Of a DNA stretch of 64,000 nucleotides, positions 29,252 to 38,070 are shown piece after piece (within the stretch, counting starts at the first letter, position 1; every line of letters begins with the position of its first letter). A program made the translations under genes and the position numbers. Under the pieces are notes generated by a model. The model did no database searches and had not been told where the DNA came from. It worked only from the letters and a program-made list of their open reading frames with translations. Source of the stretch: Actinomycetes bacterium (GTDB lineage Bacteria > Actinomycetota > Acidimicrobiia > Acidimicrobiales > RAAP-2); the NCBI GenBank assembly GCA_021818265.1, contig JAKAEP010000002.1, forward strand, positions 124,001-188,000, read 5' to 3'.

Positions 29252-30970
29252 ATGGACGACCGGCGCATCCACTCCTCGAATCGCCTGACGTCCGCCGATC
29301 TCGCCAGGGCCACCTTCAACGTCGTGCGCAAGGGTGGCTACGACCCCAACGAGGTCCGGATGCACCTCGAGGCGGCGGCCCGCGAGATGGCCCACCTCGA
29401 GAGCCGGGTGCGCGAGCTCCACGAGCAGCTCGCCGAGGCCCGCCGCCAGGCGGCCAACCCGGTCCTGGACGAGGCCACCCTCGCCGGGGCCCTGGGCGCC
29501 CAGAGCGCCGCGATCCTGCGCTCGGCCCACGAGGAGGCCGGCCGGGTCACGGCCGAGGCGCAGGAGCGCTCCGCCCAGATCTTCTCCGACAGCCAGCAGC
29601 GCGGCGCGGCCTACCTCGTCGAGGCCCAGGAGCGCGCCGCCGCCCTCGTCACCGAGGCCGAGACCACCGCGGCCCAGATCGACCACGACGCCCGCCTGGC
29701 GGCCGAGCGGCTCATCGAGTCGGCGAAGGTCAACGGCGAGGCCCTCGTCGAGCGGGCCCGCGAGCAGGGCCGCGCGATCGTCGAGCAGGCCACCGGCGCG
29801 CGCCGCACCGTCTTGAACGACCTCGCCGTGAAGCGCAAGGCGCTGCACCTGCAGATCGAGCAGCTGCGCGCCGCGCGCGACTCGCTGAACGGCTTCATCG
29901 GTTCGGTGCGCCAGCGGGTCGACGACGTGCTCGCCGAGGTCGCGACCTCCGACGAGGTGGCGCGCGCCGCCGCCGCCGAGGCTCTGCGCCAGTCGGCCCC
30001 CGGGCCCGAGCCGACCGAGGAGGAGCTCCTCGCGGGGACCCCGCTGCGCGAGGTGCCCGAGGTCGCAACCGCTCCCCTCGAGGCGGGCCCCATGCCGGAG
30101 CCGCGCGGGCCCGGCGAGGCGCCCCGCACCGAGGAGACGCCCCGGACCCGCCGACGGGCTCGCGCCGAGTCGGGCGAGGCGCCGGCGCCCCCCTCGGGCG
30201 ACGAGGGCGAGGAGATGTCGGGCACCGACGTCGTCAACGAGATCTTCGCCCGCCTGCGCAAGGCCACGCTCGAGGAGCGCGGCGCGAGCGCCCCGACCCC
30301 CAAGCGCACGGCGGCCCGGCGGGCCGAGACGCCCGACGACGAGCTCTTCCACCGCCGCGACGCCGCCCTCGCCGACCCCCTCGCCGTCCTCACCCGTCGG
30401 GTGAAGCGAGCGCTCCAGGACGACCAGAACGTGGTCCTCGAGCGGCTGCGCGACGTGACCGCCATGATCACCACCGAGCTCGAGGACGAGCGCGTGCAGC
30501 GCTCGCGTTACGCCGACGCCGCCTACGAGGCGCTGGCCCAGGCGGCCGCGGCGGGGGTGGCGTTCGCCCGCGCGTCGGGAGCCCCGCTCGACGCGGTCGT
30601 CGACCGCGAGACGCTCGACGAGTGCGCGGCCGACCTCGCGGTGACCGTGGTCGTCGCGCTGCGCAAGCGCATCCTCTCCGAGGGCGCGGGCGACGGCGCC
30701 GAGCGGGCCAACGCCGCCTACCGGGAGTGGCGGGGCGCGCGGGTCGAGCGGCTGTGCGCGGACGTGGCGCGCCGGGCCTTCAACGCGGGCGTGGTGGCGG
30801 CCACCGACGGCGCACCGCTGCGCTTCGCGGTCGCCCCCGGCGACCCGCCGTGCGACCTGTGCGCGCGCGACGCCGAGGCCCGCGACCACCGCGCGGGTGA
30901 GAAGTTCCCCAGCGGGTCGCTGTACCCCCCGCTGCACGCGGGCTGCGCCTGCGCCGTCGTCCCGGCCTAG
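29252..30970 (+). CDS. DivIVA-domain coiled-coil protein with C-terminal phage MuF-like (head morphogenesis) domain
   Basis: N-term LTSADLARATFNVVRKGGYDPNEVRMHLEAAAREMAHLESRVRELHEQL (DivIVA); long coiled coil; C-term PGDPPCDLCARDAEARDHRAGEKFPSGSLYPPLHAGCACAVVPA. Confidence 0.8.
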   Translation: MDDRRIHSSNRLTSADLARATFNVVRKGGYDPNEVRMHLEAAAREMAHLESRVRELHEQLAEARRQAANPVLDEATLAGALGAQSAAILRSAHEEAGRVTAEAQERSAQIFSDSQQRGAAYLVEAQERAAALVTEAETTAAQIDHDARLAAERLIESAKVNGEALVERAREQGRAIVEQATGARRTVLNDLAVKRKALHLQIEQLRAARDSLNGFIGSVRQRVDDVLAEVATSDEVARAAAAEALRQSAPGPEPTEEELLAGTPLREVPEVATAPLEAGPMPEPRGPGEAPRTEETPRTRRRARAESGEAPAPPSGDEGEEMSGTDVVNEIFARLRKATLEERGASAPTPKRTAARRAETPDDELFHRRDAALADPLAVLTRRVKRALQDDQNVVLERLRDVTAMITTELEDERVQRSRYADAAYEALAQAAAAGVAFARASGAPLDAVVDRETLDECAADLAVTVVVALRKRILSEGAGDGAERANAAYREWRGARVERLCADVARRAFNAGVVAATDGAPLRFAVAPGDPPCDLCARDAEARDHRAGEKFPSGSLYPPLHAGCACAVVPA

Positions 30971-30988
30971 GGCCCGTAGGCTCGTCGC

Positions 30989-33907
30989 GTGCGCAGCCCG
31001 ACCGACCTCCCGCCGCGCCCCCGTCGGCTCGGGCGGGTGTCGCGCCGGCTGTGGGTCGGGGTGGGGATCCTCGTCCTGCTCGTCCTCTTCTTCTCGCTGC
31101 GCAACATCGCCACCGTCTGGACCAACGAGATGTGGTTCGCCTCGATCGGCCAGACGTCGGTCTTCTCCACGCTCTTCTGGGTCCGGGTGGGCCTCGGGCT
31201 GACCTTCGGCGCGGTCTTCTTCTTCATCTTGTGGCTCAACCTCCTGCTCACCGACCGCTTCGGGGCCCGGGACCTGACCTTCGAGCCCGAGGACGAGGTC
31301 GTGCGGCGGTTCCAGAACGCCGTGCGGCCCTACGCCAAGCGGATCTACGCGGCGATCGCCCTGGTCTTCGGCCTGGTGGCCGGGCTCAACGCGACCGGCG
31401 AGTGGCAGAACTACCTCCTGTTCGCCCACTCCCGGCCCTTCGCCGCGACCGACCCCCTCTTCCACAAGAACGTCGGCTTCTACGTCTTCACCCTCCCGTT
31501 CGTGTCGTTCTGCGCGACGTGGCTGCTCGTCACCTTGATCGTGACCCTCGTGGTGACGGCGATCTTCCACTTCTTGAACGGCGGCATCCGCGCGGCCAAC
31601 GTCGTGCCCCGGGTCTCGCCGCGGGTGAAGGCCCACCTCTCGGTGATCGGTGCGGGGATCGCCGTGATGAAGGCGGTCGGCTACCTGCTGGCCAAGTGGG
31701 ACCTGGTGCTGTCGACCAACGGCTTCGCCGAGGGCGCGGGTTACACCGACGTCCACGCCCGCATCCCGGCCCTCACGATCCTCTTCTACCTCTCGCTGGC
31801 GGCGGCGGCGATCCTGCTCTACAACGTCCGCTCCCGGGGTTGGTCCCTGCCGGCCGTGGCCGTCGGGCTGTGGGCGTTCGTGGCCCTGGTGATCGGCGTG
31901 CTCTACCCGACCTTCCTCCAGGCGCTCAAGGTCAGCCCGAACCAGGAGACCCTGGAGGCCCCCTACATCCAGCGCGACATCACCGCGACGCGCGCCGCCT
32001 ACGGGCTCGACGCCGTCGCCTACCACCCCTTCGCGGGGGCCTCGTCGATCACCCCCGCCGAGGTCACGGCCGACGTCGCGACGCTGCGCAACATCCGGCT
32101 CTGGGACCCCTCGAGCAACATCTCGCTCAACACGGTCACCCGGCGCCAGGCGATGCGCTCCTACTACACCTTCCCCAGCCTCGCCGTCGACCGCTACTAC
32201 GTGAACGGCAAGCTCACCCCGGTCCTGATCGGCACCCGCCAGATCGACCCGTCGAACCTCCCGAGCCAGGGGTGGGTCAACCAGCACCTCGTCTACACCC
32301 ACGGCATCGGCGTGGCGGTGGTGGCCGCCAACACGGTCGACCCGGCGACCGGCAACCCGATCTTCGAGGTGGGCAACATCCCTCCGACCTCGACCGGCGG
32401 GCTGCCCGTGCTCACCGAGCCCGACGTCTACTTCGGCCTCGGCCAGGCGGGCTGGGTGGTCGCCGACAGCCGCCAGCCCGAGCTCGACTACCAGGTGAAC
32501 ACCGGGGCCAACGCCGGCACCCCCGTCTACACCCACTACCACGGGGGCGGCGGCGTGCCCGTCGGGGGCGTCTTCTCGCGCCTGGCGCTGGCGCTGCGCC
32601 TGGGCAACTTCAACTTCCTGATCTCGAACCAGATCACCTCGACGAGCCGGGTGATGTTCGTGCGCGACGTCCGCCAGATGGTGAAGAAGGCGGCGCCCTT
32701 CCTCAGCTTCGACTCCAAGGCCTACCCGGTGATCGCGAACGGCCACGTGGACTACGTGCTCAACGGCTACACCACGACCTCGCAGTACCCCTACAGCGAG
32801 AACGCCAACCAGCTCACGCCCACGATCGGGGGGCTGCCGAGCTCGCTCAACTACGTGCGCAACTCGGTGGTGGCCGTCGTCGACGCCTACACCGGGTCGA
32901 TCCACCTCTACGTGATCCACCCGAGCGACCCGATCATCCAGGCCTACCGCTCGGCTTTCCCGACGCTCTTCCAGCCGATGAGCGCGATGCCGGTGACGAT
33001 CCGCGACCACCTGCGCTACCCCTCGGACCTGCTCTCGGTGCAGGCGGCGGTGCTCGGTCGCTACCACATCAAAGGCGCCAGCTCCTTCTACGCCGCCTCG
33101 GACCGCTGGGAGGTCACCCCGACGACCGGCGCCGGGACCCCGGCGTCGCTCATCTCCTCGACCCAGCTCGTGGCGAGCAACGGCCAGGTCATCGGCACCC
33201 AGCTCTCGCCGATGAGCCCCATCTACCAGGTGGGCGCGCTGCCCAACTCGACCGGTCAGCAGCTGCTCGCGATGCTCGACTTCGTCCCGGCGGGGAACTC
33301 GTCCCGGGTCCAGGGGCTGAGCGCGATCCTCGCGGCCACGAGCGACCCCAACAACTACGGCCAGCTCAACGTCTACGAGACGCCCCGGGGCACGACGGTG
33401 ACCGGCCCCCTCCAGGCCGACTCCGAGATCCAACAGAACGCCAAGGTCAGTTCGATCATCACCCCGCTCGACCAGCACGGCTCCCAGGTGCTGCTCGGCA
33501 ACAACCTCACCGTGCCCCTCGACTCGAGCGTGCTCTACATCCGCCCGCTCTACGTCACGAGCACCTCGAACCCCATGCCCGAGTTGCGCTACGTGATCGC
33601 CGTGTTCAACCAGCAGGTCGGAATCGAGCCGACCCTCGCCGGAGCCCTCGCCGACGTGCTCGGCCCGGCGGCGCGCGCCGTCGGCGGGACGACCCCGAGC
33701 GGCTCGGGCGGCTCCTCGACGACCCCCGGGGGCGGCACGACCACCCCGGCCTCAACGACCGTGTCGAGCGCGCTCCAGCGAGCCGCCGCCGCCTACGCCG
33801 CGGCCCAGAGCGCGCTCGCCGCCGGCGACCTCGGCGCCTACCAGCGCGACGTCGAGGCGATGGACCGGGCCATCCAGGCGGCCCAGGGCGCCCTGGCCAA
33901 GGGCTAG
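30989..33907 (+). CDS. UPF0182 family membrane protein (Rv3193c-type)
   Basis: TNEMWFASIGQTSVFSTLFWVR, several TM helices, VSPNQETLEAPYIQRDITATRAAYGLD. Confidence 0.92.
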   Translation: MRSPTDLPPRPRRLGRVSRRLWVGVGILVLLVLFFSLRNIATVWTNEMWFASIGQTSVFSTLFWVRVGLGLTFGAVFFFILWLNLLLTDRFGARDLTFEPEDEVVRRFQNAVRPYAKRIYAAIALVFGLVAGLNATGEWQNYLLFAHSRPFAATDPLFHKNVGFYVFTLPFVSFCATWLLVTLIVTLVVTAIFHFLNGGIRAANVVPRVSPRVKAHLSVIGAGIAVMKAVGYLLAKWDLVLSTNGFAEGAGYTDVHARIPALTILFYLSLAAAAILLYNVRSRGWSLPAVAVGLWAFVALVIGVLYPTFLQALKVSPNQETLEAPYIQRDITATRAAYGLDAVAYHPFAGASSITPAEVTADVATLRNIRLWDPSSNISLNTVTRRQAMRSYYTFPSLAVDRYYVNGKLTPVLIGTRQIDPSNLPSQGWVNQHLVYTHGIGVAVVAANTVDPATGNPIFEVGNIPPTSTGGLPVLTEPDVYFGLGQAGWVVADSRQPELDYQVNTGANAGTPVYTHYHGGGGVPVGGVFSRLALALRLGNFNFLISNQITSTSRVMFVRDVRQMVKKAAPFLSFDSKAYPVIANGHVDYVLNGYTTTSQYPYSENANQLTPTIGGLPSSLNYVRNSVVAVVDAYTGSIHLYVIHPSDPIIQAYRSAFPTLFQPMSAMPVTIRDHLRYPSDLLSVQAAVLGRYHIKGASSFYAASDRWEVTPTTGAGTPASLISSTQLVASNGQVIGTQLSPMSPIYQVGALPNSTGQQLLAMLDFVPAGNSSRVQGLSAILAATSDPNNYGQLNVYETPRGTTVTGPLQADSEIQQNAKVSSIITPLDQHGSQVLLGNNLTVPLDSSVLYIRPLYVTSTSNPMPELRYVIAVFNQQVGIEPTLAGALADVLGPAARAVGGTTPSGSGGSSTTPGGGTTTPASTTVSSALQRAAAAYAAAQSALAAGDLGAYQRDVEAMDRAIQAAQGALAKG

Positions 33908-35292
33908 CCCCGCCGGCCCGGCGGGCCGAGGAGCCCCTCGGGGTCGAACGCCGCCTTCACCCGGCGCTGGAGGGCGACGAGGGCGGGGTCGGTGAGCTCG
34001 AGGTAGGCGTCCCACTTGTCCCGGCCGAGGCCGTGCTCCCCGCTGATGGCCCCGCCGAGGGCGATGCCGGCCCGGTAGAGCTCGAGGAGCAGGCGCTCGC
34101 GCACCGCGTCGTCAGGGCAGAACACCGAGAGGTGCACGTTCCCGTCGCCCACGTGGCCACAGCCGGTGACGAGGGCCTGGTGGTCGCCGGCGATCCGGGC
34201 GACGTCCTCGAGGTAGCGCGCGACGTGGGCGCGGGGCACGACGACGTCGACGATGTCGTTGGCCCCGGCGGCCTTGGCGAACCAGAAGGCCCGCTCGCGC
34301 CCGGCGATCAGGTCGTCGGCGGCGCGGCCGTCGAGGACGAGGGCGTCGAGGGCGCCGGCCGCCTCGAGGATCTCGTCGCTCGCGGCGAGGTCCTCGTCGA
34401 GCTGGGCGGCCGTGCGGGTCTCGAGGACGAGCACGAGGTAGGCCGCGGTGGCCGCGACGCGCTCGGGCGCGAGCCCGAGGGTGAAGGGGGTCTCGCGCAC
34501 CAAGACGGCCATCGTGAGCGCGTCGATGTACTCGAGCAGCGACGGCGCGAGCCCGGCGCGCAGGAGGCGGGTGACCGCGCCGGTCACCGCGTCGAGAGAG
34601 TCGAAGGGGGCGAGCACCGTCACGCGGTGGTCGGCCCGCGGGGTCAGCCGGACGGTCACCTCGGTCACCAGGGCCAGCGTGCCCTCGCTGCCGATGACGA
34701 GCTGGGTGAGGTCGTAGCCCGAGGAGAGCTTCACCACGGGCGCGCCCGTGCGCACCACGGAGCCGTCGGCGAGCACCATCTCGAGCGCGAGGACGTGGTG
34801 GCGGGTGACCCCGTGACGCACGGCGCGCATGCCCCCGGCGTTGGTGTTGACGTTCCCGCCGAGGGTCGAGGACGTCTCGCCGGGGGCGACGGGGTAGTGG
34901 AGGCCCAGCGGCGCCAGGTGCTCGTTGAGCTGGCGCAGCGTGACGCCGGCCTCGACGACGGCGACCTGGTTGGCCAGGTCGACCTCGACGATCCGGTCCA
35001 TCTGGTCGAAGCAGACGACGAGGGACCCCTCGGCCGGGTCGGCGCCCCCCGAGAGGCCCGTGCCGGCGCCGCGGGCGGTGATCGCCACGCCGTGGCGGCG
35101 CGCCCAGTTGACCAGGGCCACGACGTCGTCGCGGTCGGCCGGTCGGGCGACGGCGTAGGGCTCGGCGCCGCGGGGGTGGAGGCTCTCGTCGTGGCGGTCG
35201 TCGTCGGCGAGCGACCCCCGGTGCGCGAGCGCTATCCCGAGGGCGTCGAGCTCGGTGCGCGCGGAGGGGCCGGGCTCGGGCACGACCCGCAC
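33904..35292 (-). CDS. FAD-binding oxidase (GlcD / D-lactate dehydrogenase-like)
   Basis: ITARGAGTGLSGGADPAEGSLVVCFDQMDRI, APGETSSTLGGNVNTNAGGMRAVRHGVT, GCGHVGDGNVHLSVF, SGEHGLGRDK. Confidence 0.9.
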   Translation of the reverse strand: MRVVPEPGPSARTELDALGIALAHRGSLADDDRHDESLHPRGAEPYAVARPADRDDVVALVNWARRHGVAITARGAGTGLSGGADPAEGSLVVCFDQMDRIVEVDLANQVAVVEAGVTLRQLNEHLAPLGLHYPVAPGETSSTLGGNVNTNAGGMRAVRHGVTRHHVLALEMVLADGSVVRTGAPVVKLSSGYDLTQLVIGSEGTLALVTEVTVRLTPRADHRVTVLAPFDSLDAVTGAVTRLLRAGLAPSLLEYIDALTMAVLVRETPFTLGLAPERVAATAAYLVLVLETRTAAQLDEDLAASDEILEAAGALDALVLDGRAADDLIAGRERAFWFAKAAGANDIVDVVVPRAHVARYLEDVARIAGDHQALVTGCGHVGDGNVHLSVFCPDDAVRERLLLELYRAGIALGGAISGEHGLGRDKWDAYLELTDPALVALQRRVKAAFDPEGLLGPPGRRG

Positions 35293-35339
35293 CCTAGTGC
35301 GCGAGGCGGGGCCGCTCGGGCCCCGCCTCGCGCACTAGG
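35293..35339 (-). terminator. Perfect 21-bp stem / 5-nt loop inverted repeat between the secreted-protein gene and the GlcD-like gene
   Basis: cctagtgcgcgaggcggggcc-gctcg-ggccccgcctcgcgcactagg. Confidence 0.75.
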
Positions 35340-35345
35340 CGCTGG

Positions 35346-36932
35346 CTACAGCGACGTGTAGTTGACCCGGACGGTCGTGCGGTTCTTGAAGTGCAGGAGC
35401 AAGAAGTGGTGGCCGCGCGCGAAGCGGGGCGAGGCGATGAGCCGCAGCACGACCCGCGTCGGGGAGGCGCTCACCACGACGGCGCGCACGCCCGGGGCGG
35501 TGACCGTCGGACGGCCGACGAAGTTGGCCCCGAGGACGGTGAGGACCGCGACGTGGCCGGGCACGGCCGTTCCCGTGACCCGGCGCACGACGGGACGCAG
35601 CGAGCCCGACACCTTCAGGCTGAAGGTGAAGGTGCCGGTGTCACCGGCGGCGTCGCTCGTCGTGCCGCTCACGGTGTAGGTGCCCGCGTTGAGGGACCCC
35701 GCGACCGTGACGAGCCCGGTCGTCGAGACGTTCAGCTTCGAGCTCCCGCTCTGGGTGTAGGTGACCGCGCCGCTGGCGCCGCTCGTCACGAGCTGGGCCG
35801 AGAAGTGGCTGGAGGACGCCGCGGTCGTGGACCCCGACATCGGGAGGTTCTGGCTGATGACGCCGGACTTCACGGTGAAGGGGAACGAGGCGCTGATCCA
35901 GCCCATCCCGTTGACGGCCGGCCCGCAGGCGCTCGTCGTCGAGCCCACGTACGGCGTGAGGTCGAGCTCGCAGACGAAGACCTCGTAGGTCGTGCCCGAG
36001 GTCGCGTTCGCCGGCACGGTGATCGTGCCGCTCAGGGCCGGCGGGATGAGGACCTTGCCGGTGTAGCAGTCGTTCGAGATCGCCAGGTTCGACGGCGAGG
36101 AGAGGAGCGGCGTCGTCGAGGCCGGGGCGTACCACAGGACGCTGAGCGTGGCGGTCGGGACGTTGCCGTAGCCGCCGGCGGTGCACGAGGCGGGCGGCGT
36201 CGCCGGGGCGGCGAGGCCCGCGTTGGCCTGGATCAGCTGGATGGCGTCACCCCACCAGTAGCCCGTCGCGCCGGCGGCGTCGGTCACGTCGACCGTGCTG
36301 CCGGGCGCGCCCGTGCTCTGGACGGCGCTGATCGTCGGGTTGGCCGGCGTGAGGAGGGCCTGGCTGGCGTACTGCAGAAGGAACTCCGCCCCGGCGATGG
36401 GGGTGTTCTGGGCCGTCACCGCCGCGATGGCGCAGCCGAAGACGCCGGCGTTGATCTGGGCCTGGGTCGGCGGGCACTGGGCGTTGGGGTCCGACGCGCT
36501 GTAGGTGGCCGGGATGGCGACGGTCGCCAGCTCGCAGTTCGAGCCGGCCGGACAGCCCGTGTCGGTGGCCGAGGGCGCGAACTGGGCGAGGGCGCTGGTG
36601 TCGACCTCGCCGGTCGGCACGACGTTCGCCGCGCCCATGCTCGCGAGCAGCGTCGCCTCGACGGCGAGGGCGGCCTGGGAGGACTGGTTGCAGTCCAGGG
36701 TGACCTGGGTCGAGCCCCCGACGACGCCGGCGATGACCGTGCCGTTGACGACCACGCCGGGCCCGGCGCTCACCGCGACCGTGCAGGCCGGTGCCGCGGT
36801 CGCGCGTCCCGTCGGTGCGGCACCCGCCGGCACGGCGGACACGCCGGCCACGACCAGCAGTGACGACGCCGCGGCGGCCACCACGGCCAGGGCGCGGGAC
36901 CCGAGGCGGCCCCTCCTCGATAGCAGTCTCAT
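35346..36932 (-). CDS. Secreted protein with Ig/IPT-like C-terminal domains
   Basis: Signal peptide RALAVVAAAASSLLVVAGVSAVPAGAAP; C-term SGSTTAASSSHFSAQLVTSGASGAVTYTQSG...VTGTAVPGHVAVLTVLGANFVGRPTV. Confidence 0.75.
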   Translation of the reverse strand: MRLLSRRGRLGSRALAVVAAAASSLLVVAGVSAVPAGAAPTGRATAAPACTVAVSAGPGVVVNGTVIAGVVGGSTQVTLDCNQSSQAALAVEATLLASMGAANVVPTGEVDTSALAQFAPSATDTGCPAGSNCELATVAIPATYSASDPNAQCPPTQAQINAGVFGCAIAAVTAQNTPIAGAEFLLQYASQALLTPANPTISAVQSTGAPGSTVDVTDAAGATGYWWGDAIQLIQANAGLAAPATPPASCTAGGYGNVPTATLSVLWYAPASTTPLLSSPSNLAISNDCYTGKVLIPPALSGTITVPANATSGTTYEVFVCELDLTPYVGSTTSACGPAVNGMGWISASFPFTVKSGVISQNLPMSGSTTAASSSHFSAQLVTSGASGAVTYTQSGSSKLNVSTTGLVTVAGSLNAGTYTVSGTTSDAAGDTGTFTFSLKVSGSLRPVVRRVTGTAVPGHVAVLTVLGANFVGRPTVTAPGVRAVVVSASPTRVVLRLIASPRFARGHHFLLLHFKNRTTVRVNYTSL

Positions 36933-37002
36933 AGAGACCCTCCATTCGCGTACAGGGCCGGCGCTAACCCGGCCGGGCCCATGGTACCGAGGTCCGCGCT
37001 GG

Positions 37003-38070
37003 TCAGGCCGGTCGCGCCTGAGGGTCTCCTTCTCGCGCGCCCGTCGCCCAGGCGACGACCGGTCCCTCGACGGCGAGCACGACCCGCTCGCCCCGCCCGG
37101 GCAGGCCCGCGGGGTTCGCGACGCGCGCGAGCAGGCACGGCGTGCCCGCGGCCTCGGGCCGCAGGCGCAGAACTGCGTCGTGGCCGTAGTACTCGGTCTC
37201 GAGGACCTCGGCGTGGGTGGGCCCTCCGGCCCCGCCGACGACCAGCTGCTCCGGGCGGACCAGGACCTCGACCGGACCGGCCGCCACGGGCGTGGCGGCC
37301 TCGAGGTCCCCGAGAACGGTCACGACCCGGCCGTCGCGGGCCCGCCCCGCGAGCAGGTTGACCTCGCCGAACTGGCGGGCGAGGTCGGGCGTCGCCGGGT
37401 GGGCGTAGAGCCGCTCGGGCGTGTCGCACTGGGCGATCCGCCCGTCGCGGATGACGGCCACCCGGTCGGCGAGCGAGAGGGCCTCGTCCTGGTCGTGGGT
37501 GACGAGCACCGCGGTGGCGCCCGCCTCGCGCAACACCCGGCGCACGTCGGCGCGTAGTGCCGCGCGCAACCCGGGATCGAGCGAGCTGAAGGGCTCGTCG
37601 AGCAGTACGAGGCGCGGGTCGATCGCGAGGCCTCGTGCGAGGGCGACGCGCTGCTGCTGGCCGCCGGAGAGCTCGTGAGGGTAGCGCCGCCCGAGGTCGG
37701 CCAGCCCGACGAGGGCGAGCAGGTCGGCGACGCGCGGGCCCCGGCGGTCCCGGCGCGCCAGGCCGAAGCCGACGTTCTCGGCCACGCTCAGGTGGGGGAA
37801 GAGGCTCCCCTCCTGGGGCACGTAGCCCACGTGGCGTCGCTCGGCGGGGACGAAGGTGGAGGCGTCGTCGACGGTCTCGCCGTGGACCCGCACCGAGCCG
37901 GCGTCGGCGCGCTCGAAGCCCGCGACCACGCGCAGCAGCGTCGTCTTGCCACTGCCCGAGGGCCCGAGCACGGCGACGAGTTCGCCCGCGCCGATCGAGA
38001 GGTCGACCCCGCGCAGCACCGGGGTCTCGCCGTAGGCCTTGGTCACGCCGACGAGCTCGAGGTCCGTCAC
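37003..38070 (-). CDS. fbpC: Fe(III) ABC transporter ATP-binding protein
   Basis: [58 protein letters not shown]-terminal TOBE-like region. Confidence 0.88.
   Translation of the reverse strand: MTDLELVGVTKAYGETPVLRGVDLSIGAGELVAVLGPSGSGKTTLLRVVAGFERADAGSVRVHGETVDDASTFVPAERRHVGYVPQEGSLFPHLSVAENVGFGLARRDRRGPRVADLLALVGLADLGRRYPHELSGGQQQRVALARGLAIDPRLVLLDEPFSSLDPGLRAALRADVRRVLREAGATAVLVTHDQDEALSLADRVAVIRDGRIAQCDTPERLYAHPATPDLARQFGEVNLLAGRARDGRVVTVLGDLEAATPVAAGPVEVLVRPEQLVVGGAGGPTHAEVLETEYYGHDAVLRLRPEAAGTPCLLARVANPAGLPGRGERVVLAVEGPVVAWATGAREGDPQARPA

Noticed and set aside
27443-33478. 2011-aa minus-strand ORF opposite PDZ-Lon, DivIVA-MuF and UPF0182 genes
   Set aside because: Low-complexity R/G/E/H-rich antisense translation of high-GC codons; only its C-terminal part (27443-28081) reads as a real HEAT protein.
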